From DATKYV01 sp035528275 (GTDB lineage: Bacteria; Acidobacteriota; Terriglobia; UBA7540), in contig DATKYV010000340.1 of assembly GCA_035528275.1 (NCBI GenBank), positions 1 through 47,865 of the forward strand: 47,865 nt of DNA, written 5' to 3'. Below are positions 1 through 7,235 of the stretch, piece after piece (position 1 is the stretch's first letter; every line of letters starts with the position of its first letter). A model generated the notes under the pieces. It searched no databases. It was not told the origin of the DNA and was given only the letters and a program-made list of their open reading frames with translations. Made by a program: the position numbers and the translations under genes.

Positions 1-1860
1 GAGCTCACGCTCAACCGCGATCCCGCCTGCGGTGGCGCCGTCGAGCGCAGCCGGGCGCGCAGTTACATGAGCTACGGCCGCATCCTCTTCAAGGAGAGCG
101 CCACCACGCTGCGCGGCCGCCTGCACGTCGATACGCAAAACTCTTTCATCGCCGACCAGTGCGATCTCGATGGTCTGTGGGAACTGACGCGAGTGACCAA
201 GCTCCCCGTACAGTACACCTCCCGCACCAGCACGGGCACGGGAATCTCCTACATGCAGATGGAGCTTGCCTATCGCGACGGCGTGCTCATCCCCGCGCAG
301 AAGGCCGAGCCGGAAAGCCCCAAGCATCCGGACGAGCTGCTGGTGGCCGATCGCGGCGGGCTGGTGTTTCCGCCTCGCCTCGGGTTCTTCACCAACGTCG
401 GCGAGTTGGACTTCATCAGCGAGTTCCCCAGCATCATGGCGCGTTTCAACGTCTCGCCCGAGACCGTCAATTGCCGCTGCTGCCCGCAGGCCCCGCGCGT
501 GCCGGAGCTGGGCTACCGGATCTGCCAGCGCCGCCGGGGCATCACCAGCCGTGTGGTCGAGCGGCTCATCCAGAAGCGCGAGGAGTACAAGCGGCGGATT
601 GTAGCGCCGGCTGTAGCGGCGGTGTCCACACCGCCGGAAACTGTAGCGGTCTATGACCGCCGAAACGGCGAGGCGGAAGGGCACGGCGGAACTTGTCCCG
701 ATGCTTTCGTCGGGAGCCGTGCCGTCACGCCCCCTCACCCCGTCCGTCAGCTGACGGACACCCCTCTCCCCCTTGAGGGGGAGAGGGCTGGGGGTGAGGG
801 GGGCTTGCATACGACCCTCACCCCCGGAAAAGACCCACGGTTGGAACAGCACCAACCGTGGCTACCCGAGCCTGGGGGCTTGGGACTCGCCGTAGCGCCG
901 GGCTTTAGCCCGGCACCTGCCCCGATGAATCGGGGCGCTACAAATGATCCCGCGAATTACAGCCTGCGCCGCTCGGCGCTCAAGTGGCTGCTGGTCTGCT
1001 GCTTCGGATACACGGGCTACAAGAACGCGCGCTTCGGCAAGATCGAAGCGCACGAAGCCATCAACGCCCTGGCGCGCGAGAAGCTGCTGGTGGCCATGGA
1101 GACCGCCGAGCGCGCCGGCTTCCGCGTCCTGCACGCGCTGGTGGATTCGCTCTACGTCCAGCGCCAGGGCACTACGCGAGAAGGCTACGCGCACCTGGCG
1201 CGGGAAATCGAGCAGCGCACGGGCCTGCCCATGGCGCTCGAGGCCGTGTATCGCTACGTCGTCTTCCTGCCCTCCAAACAATCGCCCGAAGTGCCGGTGC
1301 CCAATCGCTTCTTCTGCGTTCCGGAAGAAGGCGAGCCGAAGATTCGCGGGCTCGAATGCCGCCGGCACGATACGCCACCCATCGTCGCCCGCATGCAGCG
1401 CGAGGCGCTCACCATTCTCGCCGAGGCGCACGACTTTGAAAGCTACTGCCAAAAGCTCGAGGAGGCGCGGGAAGTGCTGGAGCGGTATCTGGCGCGGGTG
1501 GAGACCGGCAGCGTCAACGTGGAGGAACTGGTCATCAGCCGGCGGCTGACGCGAGCGCCCAGCGAATACAAACATAACAGCGCCACCGCCATCGCCGCCA
1601 AGCAGCTCGAGCGCTCGGGCGTCATGCTGCGCCCCGGTGAGACCATCGAGTACATCATCACCGACGCCGATTCAAACCTGGTGGACGACCGCGTGCGCGC
1701 CTTCACGCTCTGGGAAGGTTGGCGGGGCTACGACGTCGGCGAATACCAGCGCGCCCTGCGCGAAGCCTTCAAGCCGCTGGAGCACTTCGCCACCATGGCA
1801 GGATGGAGGATCACTAAGGATTTCCCAATTCTCGCAGTATCGCCTCGACCTTGGGTTTGA
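1..1860 (+). CDS. Family B DNA polymerase, divergent bacterial type, 5' partial
   Basis: The frame is open to the first base, so the N-terminal part (exonuclease region) lies outside the window; the first ATG is at 67. Counting from that ATG, palm motif A is DFISEFPSIM (about 115-124), motif B is the LKWLLVCCFGYTGY stretch (about 305-318), and motif C is reduced to LVDSLYV (about 358-364). The second catalytic aspartate of the usual YGDTDS is kept and the first is leucine. Between motifs A and B, residues about 180-294 are a low-complexity, palindrome-derived insert (bases ~601-948) that keeps the frame open. The last ~15 codons overlap the convergent HepT gene, so the native C-terminus may have been replaced. 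Polymerase fold is well supported. Whether it is active is uncertain because of the insert and the missing aspartate, although the latter may be a trait of this bacterial subfamily. Confidence 0.8.
   Translation, partial: ELTLNRDPACGGAVERSRARSYMSYGRILFKESATTLRGRLHVDTQNSFIADQCDLDGLWELTRVTKLPVQYTSRTSTGTGISYMQMELAYRDGVLIPAQKAEPESPKHPDELLVADRGGLVFPPRLGFFTNVGELDFISEFPSIMARFNVSPETVNCRCCPQAPRVPELGYRICQRRRGITSRVVERLIQKREEYKRRIVAPAVAAVSTPPETVAVYDRRNGEAEGHGGTCPDAFVGSRAVTPPHPVRQLTDTPLPLEGERAGGEGGLHTTLTPGKDPRLEQHQPWLPEPGGLGLAVAPGFSPAPAPMNRGATNDPANYSLRRSALKWLLVCCFGYTGYKNARFGKIEAHEAINALAREKLLVAMETAERAGFRVLHALVDSLYVQRQGTTREGYAHLAREIEQRTGLPMALEAVYRYVVFLPSKQSPEVPVPNRFFCVPEEGEPKIRGLECRRHDTPPIVARMQREALTILAEAHDFESYCQKLEEAREVLERYLARVETGSVNVEELVISRRLTRAPSEYKHNSATAIAAKQLERSGVMLRPGETIEYIITDADSNLVDDRVRAFTLWEGWRGYDVGEYQRALREAFKPLEHFATMAGWRITKDFPILAVSPRPWV
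601..948. repeat. Cluster of palindromic REP-like repeats inside polB
   Basis: At least five hairpins sit side by side: 618-635 (8 bp stem, GGCGGTGT/ACACCGCC), 646-660 (6 bp stem), 762-787 (12 bp stem CCCTCTCCCCCT with a 2-nt loop), 835-861 (10 bp stem, 7-nt loop) and 892-941 (GTAGCGCC/GGCGCTAC ends around two inner palindromes). A CCGTCAGCTGACGG core lies at 744-757. The same kinds of module recur in intergenic DNA of this window (20607-20651, 30301-30427, 30518-30575). They are translated here without a stop codon. Confidence 0.85.
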
Positions 1861-2155
1861 GGTCTGGCAGATCGTGTTCCACGATCTCCCAAACCTCGTA
1901 CAAGTCTAAGCCCAGATAATCGTGCACGAGCACGTTACGGAACGCAGCGACGGCTCGCCAATCAACCTCCGGATGCCGGTTCTTAATAGTGTCCGAAAGA
2001 CGCCGGGTTGATTCCCCAAGGGTCTGCAGGTTTCGAAGGACCGCATCCTGCGTCTTCCTATCGGAAAGGAACGCCTCTCTGCCCTGCCGGGTGAACTCCG
2101 TCACATGACGGATGCACTCCAAAATGTGCTCGAGGTAGAGGCGATCATCTTTCAC
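1814..2155 (-). CDS. HepT-like HEPN toxin (DUF86), first pair
   Basis: 113 residues, the usual size of the all-helical HEPN/DUF86 family. The RX4HXY active-site motif is RNVLVHDY, with R73, H78 and Y80. Proteins of this family are RNases that act as toxins, and the partner MNT protein is known in studied systems to silence them by adding AMP to the motif tyrosine. The start codon overlaps the stop of the upstream MntA-like gene by 4 bp (translational coupling). The 3' end overlaps the convergent polymerase gene by 47 bp. The paralogue at 2473-2820 shares the motif at identical residue positions. Toxin role is inferred from family and context. Confidence 0.85.
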   Translation of the reverse strand: MKDDRLYLEHILECIRHVTEFTRQGREAFLSDRKTQDAVLRNLQTLGESTRRLSDTIKNRHPEVDWRAVAAFRNVLVHDYLGLDLYEVWEIVEHDLPDLKPKVEAILRELGNP

Positions 2156-2442
2156 AGCGGCACGGCCTCCCGCAGAACCCGATCGCGAAGGTACCAGTGA
2201 AGACCGCGTTCCGTGACCACTTCGACTCGCCTTCCCAGCAGGTCCTGCAAGTCGGCTATCAGGCCGCCCGGGAAAAAGGGTGTGCGATTAGGACCGACAT
2301 CCACCAGAAGGTCCACGTCGCTGTTCGCACGGGCGTCGCCGCGGGCGACCGAGCCGAACACGCGCACGTTGTAGGCCCCATGCTTGGCGGCGATCCGTAA
2401 AATCTCCTCGCGCTTTCCCCTTAGAAGATCCGGAACACTCAT
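2152..2442 (-). CDS. MntA-like minimal nucleotidyltransferase antitoxin, first pair
   Basis: 96 residues, a minimal nucleotidyltransferase fold of the DNA polymerase beta superfamily. The GSX10DXD signature is present, with G30-S31 and the metal-binding pair D42/D44 (SDVDLLVD). In characterised MntA/HepT pairs this enzyme AMPylates the HEPN toxin and so neutralises it. It overlaps the downstream HepT start by 4 bp and follows the second HepT gene by 30 bp, so the four genes form one transcription unit. Its first 45 residues are almost the same as those of the MNT at 2817-3107, which points to duplication of the whole pair. Confidence 0.85.
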   Translation of the reverse strand: MSVPDLLRGKREEILRIAAKHGAYNVRVFGSVARGDARANSDVDLLVDVGPNRTPFFPGGLIADLQDLLGRRVEVVTERGLHWYLRDRVLREAVPL

Positions 2443-2472
2443 TCCCCTCTCCCGAAAGCCCAGGTCCCAGTC

Positions 2473-2820
2473 CTACCCACGCGACTCGCCACTTTCACGC
2501 AAAATGGCTTCCATTTTCCGCTTGAGGTCCGAAAGGTCTTGTTCCACGACGGCCCAGACTTCATCGAGATCGACGCTGAAGTAGTCATGGACGAGGATGT
2601 TCCGCATAGCGATAATGCGTGACCAGGGGATTTCCGGATGAGCTCTCCTCAATTCCTCAGAGAGTCCCCGAACGGCTTCGCCGATGACCTGCAAGTGATG
2701 GACGACCCAATTCTGGATTAGCTCGTCGCTCTCGAACTTCTGTCGTCCGCGGGCAACGTATTTCTCAATCCGCGCGACAGCTTCCAGAATATCTCCCAAC
2801 CGATCGACGTCACGCTTCAT
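2473..2820 (-). CDS. HepT-like HEPN toxin (DUF86), second pair
   Basis: 115 residues with the HEPN RX4HXY motif RNILVHDY (R73, H78, Y80). It is the promoter-proximal toxin of the four-gene operon. The start overlaps the stop of the MNT gene at 2817 by 4 bp. It resembles the HEPN at 1814-2155 across its length (shared VHDY, EVW and DLSDLK/DLPDLK segments near the C-terminus) but has clearly diverged, so each toxin may be specific to its own partner. Ribonuclease function is family inference. Confidence 0.85.
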   Translation of the reverse strand: MKRDVDRLGDILEAVARIEKYVARGRQKFESDELIQNWVVHHLQVIGEAVRGLSEELRRAHPEIPWSRIIAMRNILVHDYFSVDLDEVWAVVEQDLSDLKRKMEAILRESGESRG

Positions 2821-3107
2821 AGAGGCACGGCTTCACTAAGCACCCGGTCGCGAATACGAGGCCGTAATCCCCGCTCCGTCACGACGTCCACCTTGCGACC
2901 AAGCAATTCCTCCAAATCGACCAGAAGCCCTGCATGGTCAAGGAGGCTTCGTCCCCGCTCGAGCTCGATCAAAAAATCCACATCGCTGTCCGCACGGGCG
3001 TCGCCGCGGGCGACCGAGCCGAACACGCGCACGTTCAGGGCACCGTGTCGCGCCGCGATGCGAAGGATCTCCTCCCGCTTGGCTTTCAGTAATTGGTCAA
3101 TGCCCAT
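2817..3107 (-). CDS. MntA-like minimal nucleotidyltransferase antitoxin, second pair
   Basis: The ATG at 3107 is preferred because it gives a 96-residue protein that lines up from residue 1 with the MNT at 2152-2442. An in-frame ATG at 3206 would add 33 residues with no family counterpart. The GSX10DXD motif has G30-S31, D42 and D44. It is the first gene of the MNT-HEPN-MNT-HEPN operon and lies downstream of a possible promoter at 3176-3206. Expected role: AMPylating antitoxin for the adjacent HEPN protein. Confidence 0.82.
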   Translation of the reverse strand: MGIDQLLKAKREEILRIAARHGALNVRVFGSVARGDARADSDVDFLIELERGRSLLDHAGLLVDLEELLGRKVDVVTERGLRPRIRDRVLSEAVPL

Positions 3108-3175
3108 GGCTTGTTCACTGCTCGGGCCTCGATCGTCCCTCCCCCAGGTCTCAGGAGGATGTCGGCCCGAACCTG

Positions 3176-3206
3176 ATTGTAACACCCACAGACACAAGGA
3201 TGCCAA
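3176..3206 (-). promoter_or_regulatory. Possible sigma-70 promoter of the MNT/HEPN operon
   Basis: On the minus strand a TTGGCA -35 box (3201-3206) is followed after 19 bp by TACAAT (3176-3181). The start codon at 3107 lies about 60 nt downstream of the expected start site. The spacer is long, so confidence is limited. Confidence 0.4.
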
Positions 3207-3294
3207 AGTGGCTTGCTGCGCCCGGCTTCAGACAAGTTAAAGTAATGCGCCGGCCCCCCAGTCAGCCGCGAAATCCACCACCCCACCCTTTTGC

Positions 3295-3323
3295 TTGACT
3301 TTCGCCTTTGAGATTCTTACACT
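3295..3323 (+). promoter_or_regulatory. Sigma-70-like promoter of the OmpA-family gene
   Basis: TTGACT at 3295-3300, a 17 bp spacer and TACACT at 3318-3323. Transcription would start near 3330, giving a leader of about 80 nt before the GTG at 3412. It is divergent from the toxin-antitoxin operon. Confidence 0.55.
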
Positions 3324-3411
3324 TGGCGGGCAAGGGGGGGTGTTGCCCGCGATCCCGGCGAGCCGGGGTGAACGCGCCCGCGCTAGTGCTGACTAAGACA
3401 GGAGGAAACCT

Positions 3412-5151
3412 GTGTTCCGCAGACTATTGATTCCGGTCGGAGTGTCATTTCTTCTCGGGGTGACTTGTGCCTTTGCCCAAGAAGCGATGAACGCACAACC
3501 TACGCCCATCCCGGCGGCCTCGCGCACGGAGATGGACTGCTCGGGATTCATCGCGGGGGCACCTTTGTCGGAAGACCTCTTCATCCTGGATGGCGCGGAC
3601 AACGATTCGCGGTCGGAGATGCGGCAGTTCAGGACCGGTGATTTCGTCTACTTGAAGAGCCACACCGGCGCCACCCCGGGGGAAGGCAGCGAGTATTCCA
3701 TCATGCGCAGGGCGAAATCGCCGCTATTCGGCGGATCGCGGCCTTTGGGGGAAATGAAGCTTGACCTGCTCGGCCACATCTCCTGGTATCCGGGGCAAAT
3801 GAGCTCCATCCGGTCGCTGGGGACGATGTACGAGGATGTGGGAAAGGTGAAAGTGGTTCGGAGCACGCCGTTCGGGGCCATCGCGGAGGTCAACTTCGCC
3901 TGCGGCCCGCTCTACCCCGGCGACTTTGCCGTTCCCTATCAGGTGCGCACCATCCCTGAATACACCCCTACTGAAAGCTTCGATCGCTTTGCGCTTCCCA
4001 ACGGCAAGATGGTGGGAGCTATCACCGCCGGTGGAGGACACGCCGGGGTTCTGGGCGAGGGCACCATTGCCCACATCAACCTGGGCAACGAGGATGGCGT
4101 AACACCCGGCCAGCGCTTCCGCGTCTTCCACATCTTCCGCGAAAACATGGATCGCGGTCTCAAGGCCCTGCCGGAGCCGCCGCGCGAGATCATCGGCGAG
4201 TTGGTCGTTCTTTCCGTGGATGCGCGGTCCTCGGTGGCCATGGTGATCAGGAGCATCCGCGAGATTTCGTTGGGAGACGGGATCGAACTGGAGGAGGAGG
4301 TTGTTCGCGCCGAACCGCCGCCGGATCGCCCGCCGACGATGAGCTGCTCGGCGGATCGCAGCTCGGTCGTGGGCGGCGAACGCGTGAGGATCACTGCTAC
4401 GGCCAACGATCCGGACAACGACCCGTTGACCTTCTCCTGGCGTACCAGCGGCGGCCGGATCATCGACTCGGGGTCGTCTGTGATGTTCGATACTTCCGGT
4501 CTGGCGCCGGGCCGCAACACGGTGACAGGCCGCGTGGACGATGGGCGCGGCGGAACCGCCGAATGCTCAGTAGACCTCGACGTGCAGGCGCCTCCTCAGA
4601 AAACTGCGGCAGTAAGCCAATTGGAAGCGAGGCTTGAACTCCACAGCATTTACTTTCCGACGGCTCAGCCCACGGTCCTGCATCCCGACGGCGGCCTGGT
4701 GGCGAGTCAGCAGGACATCCTCAGGACTCTGGCCGACGACTTCAAGAAGTACCTCACATTCGACCCGAATGCCCGCTTGATCCTGGAGGGGCATGCGGAC
4801 CAACGCGCATCGGTTGAATACAACAACGCCCTTACGGAGCGGCGCGTGGCACGTAGCAAGAGCTTCTTGGTCGAGCAGGGCGTTCCCGCGGCCAGCATCG
4901 AGACGCGGTCCGTGGGTGAACAGGAAATGCTGAGCGCCGACCAAGTAAGGCAACAGATGGAAAACAATCCCGAATTGACCCCGGAGGATCGGCGGAGACT
5001 TCTGAGCGCCAATTTGAAGGGGATTGTCTTGGCCCAGAACCGCCGCGTAGATGTCGTCCTGAGACCTACGGGGAAACAGTCCACTCGTCGGTACCCGTTC
5101 AATGCTAAAGACGCATTAACACTGCTTGATGACAGGCAGTTGGTGCGTTGA
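3412..5151 (+). CDS. Secreted OmpA-family protein with PKD/Ig-like domain
   Basis: 579 residues from a GTG start preceded by AGGAGG about 7 nt upstream. A signal peptide covers about residues 1-22 (cleavage after AFA). Residues ~35-300 form a region I do not recognise. Residues ~310-395 look like a PKD/Ig-like beta-sandwich (NDPDNDPLTFSW segment). The C-terminus (~415-550) is an OmpA-like peptidoglycan-binding domain, with LEGHADQRASVEYN followed by the RRVARSKSFL helix and a later NRRVDVVL segment. Such proteins link the outer envelope to peptidoglycan. The gene stands alone, with its own promoter. The architecture (unknown domain, then Ig, then OmpA) is uncommon outside Acidobacteriota-like genomes; that remark is from general knowledge and was not searched. 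Confidence 0.85.
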   Translation: MFRRLLIPVGVSFLLGVTCAFAQEAMNAQPTPIPAASRTEMDCSGFIAGAPLSEDLFILDGADNDSRSEMRQFRTGDFVYLKSHTGATPGEGSEYSIMRRAKSPLFGGSRPLGEMKLDLLGHISWYPGQMSSIRSLGTMYEDVGKVKVVRSTPFGAIAEVNFACGPLYPGDFAVPYQVRTIPEYTPTESFDRFALPNGKMVGAITAGGGHAGVLGEGTIAHINLGNEDGVTPGQRFRVFHIFRENMDRGLKALPEPPREIIGELVVLSVDARSSVAMVIRSIREISLGDGIELEEEVVRAEPPPDRPPTMSCSADRSSVVGGERVRITATANDPDNDPLTFSWRTSGGRIIDSGSSVMFDTSGLAPGRNTVTGRVDDGRGGTAECSVDLDVQAPPQKTAAVSQLEARLELHSIYFPTAQPTVLHPDGGLVASQQDILRTLADDFKKYLTFDPNARLILEGHADQRASVEYNNALTERRVARSKSFLVEQGVPAASIETRSVGEQEMLSADQVRQQMENNPELTPEDRRRLLSANLKGIVLAQNRRVDVVLRPTGKQSTRRYPFNAKDALTLLDDRQLVR

Positions 5152-5478
5152 TCAGCGTCTGAGGCGGCGCCGGCTGCCAAGACGAAACCTAAGCCGAAAT
5201 TTCCTTTTTGGCCTTCCGGACTGTGAAGAGTACACGCTAGTTTGCTTCCAGCTTCTCACCCACTGGGGGTGCACCTCCAAAGCGTCTTCACCGCGTTCAA
5301 ACCCGCATAAATACAGATGACAAATGACCCCCTATGGTTCAGATGCAGTATTGAAATTGGAAATCTGGGCTGGAATAGCCGGCAGGTTTTTCGATCCTTG
5401 AAGAGGCGCCAAGACATCCAAGGGGGGGCGGAACGATCTGTTCCGCCGCCTCTCGCTATGGGATGCAGTCGGCGTGTC
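5152..5478. other. Intergenic region with one hairpin
   Basis: No convincing gene. It lies between the convergent OmpA-family and AMMECR1 genes. A perfect hairpin GGCGGAAC/GTTCCGCC (5427-5447, 5-nt loop) lies just past the AMMECR1 stop but has no T-run on either strand, so it is only a weak terminator candidate. Confidence 0.5.
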
Positions 5479-6054
5479 TTAGGCGGCGTGATTCGAGGAG
5501 CGCTCCGGGCGCTCCTTCGTCCCGAAGACCTGAGCGGTGAAGGCCTGGATTCTGGCTCCATGCCGCCAGGCATCGGGAGGCAGAGCGGCCTTCAGACACG
5601 TCTCCTCCAGGAATCTCTCGCGGTCCCACTTCCACTCCACCGCCACTTGGGGAAGCAGAAGGCCTCGTTGCACTCCCTGAGATATCATCAGCCCGTGCCG
5701 GCCGGCCTCGATTTGCTCGACAGGAATGTCAAAGAGGGGCGAGAGGACGGAGATTTCCAGTGTCAGGGCAGGAAGTTCTTCCGGGGTGACGGGATCGAAC
5801 CGTGGGTCGCGCAGTGAGGCAGCCAGCGCGCACTCCCGGACGGTCTGGTAGAGGGGCTTCTGAGCTTCAACGTAGCCAATGCAGCCGCGCAAGCGCCCCG
5901 CCTTCCAGAGCGTCACAAAAGCCCCGCAACGCTCTCGGAGCGTGCCCTCCGGTTCTTCAACCTCACTCAATTCATATTTCCGGACGCTTTCTTCCAGGGC
6001 CTGGCGAGCGATGTGAAGCAGCCGTTGCTGGTCGGACTCACTGAGTGGCAACAT
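5479..6054 (-). CDS. AMMECR1 domain protein (AmmeMemoRadiSam system protein A-like)
   Basis: 191 residues, about the full length of an AMMECR1 domain. The hallmark LRGCIG is present (RLRGCIGYVEAQKPL, about residues 54-68), followed by DPRF and the P-x-LTLEISVLSP strand that are typical of the family. Biochemical role is not established; AMMECR1 proteins are sometimes encoded with Memo-like and radical SAM partners, neither of which is adjacent here. The start overlaps the end of pgsA by 17 bp, so it is probably co-transcribed and coupled. No partner genes of an AmmeMemoRadiSam set were found nearby, and the radical SAM protein at 31 kb is of a different type. Confidence 0.88.
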   Translation of the reverse strand: MLPLSESDQQRLLHIARQALEESVRKYELSEVEEPEGTLRERCGAFVTLWKAGRLRGCIGYVEAQKPLYQTVRECALAASLRDPRFDPVTPEELPALTLEISVLSPLFDIPVEQIEAGRHGLMISQGVQRGLLLPQVAVEWKWDRERFLEETCLKAALPPDAWRHGARIQAFTAQVFGTKERPERSSNHAA

Positions 6055-6652
6055 CCTTTTCTTCCTGTTCGTCTTCGTTCACCCGCAACATGACCGCCGG
6101 GCGGGGAGAGCGCTGTTTGACGCGAACGTCCAGCTTCTTCCAAAAGCTCCAGAAATACTGCCCGGCGGATGCCAGCGCAAAAACCACCACGACCCAGAGC
6201 AGCGCCTCTCCCAGAGGCTGGATGAGGGGATGGCGCCGCTGGAGCACGATCACGGTGATGGCCACGACCTGGGAGACCATCTTCCTTTTCCCCAATTCCG
6301 ACGCCTGCAATACAAATCCTTCCGCGGAAGCGACGGCACGCAAGCCGGTGACGGCAAACTCCCGGCCGATGATGATGACGACCATCCAGGCAGGGACGAG
6401 CTTGAGCTCCACCAGGGAGATGAACGCCGCGGAGATGAGCAGCTTGTCGGCAATGGGATCGAGCAAAATCCCCAGGGTGGTCACTTGGGCGCGTTTGCGG
6501 GCGAGGTATCCATCCAGAAGGTCGGTTACCGCCGCCGCCAAAAACACTCCCACCGCCCAGAGGTCCATGTTCCGGCCCTTGGTGAAAAGGAGCACAACCA
6601 GCAGGGGGACGATGAAGATTCGCAACAGTGTGAGCGAGATGGGGAGATTCAT
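6038..6652 (-). CDS. pgsA: CDP-diacylglycerol--glycerol-3-phosphate 3-phosphatidyltransferase
   Basis: 204 residues from the ATG at 6652 (MNLPISLTLLRIF start, typical of PgsA). A longer reading to 6892 adds 80 residues that overlie the promoter and was rejected. The CDP-alcohol phosphotransferase signature DGX2ARX8GX3DX3D is complete: DLLDGYLARKR followed by LGILLDPIADKLL (about residues 55-80). There are several membrane-spanning segments. It makes phosphatidylglycerol phosphate from CDP-diacylglycerol in the inner membrane, the committed step to PG and cardiolipin. It is first in a two-gene unit with AMMECR1, driven by a near-consensus promoter at 6746-6774. The C-terminus is charged. Confidence 0.92.
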   Translation of the reverse strand: MNLPISLTLLRIFIVPLLVVLLFTKGRNMDLWAVGVFLAAAVTDLLDGYLARKRAQVTTLGILLDPIADKLLISAAFISLVELKLVPAWMVVIIIGREFAVTGLRAVASAEGFVLQASELGKRKMVSQVVAITVIVLQRRHPLIQPLGEALLWVVVVFALASAGQYFWSFWKKLDVRVKQRSPRPAVMLRVNEDEQEEKDVATQ

Positions 6653-6745
6653 GCGCCTTCGGCCCTCAGCGGGGAGTGATCGGAGGGATCCGGCGGTTGA
6701 GATCGCCAATGAGCCGCACACGGTGAGACACCGGCACCCCTCGGC

Positions 6746-6774
6746 AATATAGCGAACGCTCCGGGGAGTGTCAA
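6746..6774 (-). promoter_or_regulatory. Near-consensus sigma-70 promoter of pgsA
   Basis: On the minus strand a perfect TTGACA (6769-6774), a 17 bp spacer and TATATT (6746-6751). The leader to the pgsA ATG would be about 87 nt. Confidence 0.65.
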
Positions 6775-7235
6775 CGCGCATCTCCCCCAGTTGTTTCGGC
6801 CGCACACTACGCAAGCGCGGTATCAGCCGGCAGACTTCATTGATTCGTCTCGCGGCTGCGGGATGCTCACGATCTCCTGTCACCTTCCGCACGCCCCGAG
6901 CCGGAAGGCTACGAACAGAGCCTAGCCTCCGTTTGACTTGATTTGATGCGGAAATTCAAGACGCCAAAGGCTACGCGACCAGTCAAGAGACTGCCTCATA
7001 ATTGTGCAAAACTTCGGGACGCGGGGAGCGCGCACGCCGGCGCCCCAGAAGTTGCCTAAGTCCGGATGAGAAATCCGAGGCCTGAATTAAACCTCAACGA
7101 ATCAACAGCTTGCAGACGCGGCTCATTCCAGGCCCGCGGTTTTCGGGGATTTCGCGAGGGGCGCGCCCAAAACCGCCCTCGCTTCATTTTCCACACGGTT
7201 TTCCACAACCCTCGGGGCCGCGTTTTTCTGGGCTT
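6775..7235. other. Intergenic region with hairpin and two DnaA-box-like sites
   Basis: No gene seen. A GCGAGGG/CCCTCGC hairpin spans 7154-7182, just past the hflX stop. Two copies of TTTTCCACA, which fit the DnaA-box consensus TTWTNCACA, lie at 7187-7195 and 7199-7207, 12 bp apart in the same orientation. Confidence 0.4.

Noticed and set aside
862..1575. Long minus-strand open frame across the polymerase
   Set aside because: It mirrors the codon bias of the plus-strand polymerase, which has recognisable motifs; the antisense translation has none.
5789..5815. GGGATCGAACCGTGGGT, tRNA T-arm-like sequence
   Set aside because: It lies inside the AMMECR1 coding sequence and no tRNA fold surrounds it.
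7187..7207. A replication origin
   Set aside because: Only two DnaA-like boxes, no AT-rich unwinding stretch and no dnaA, dnaN or rpmH nearby.
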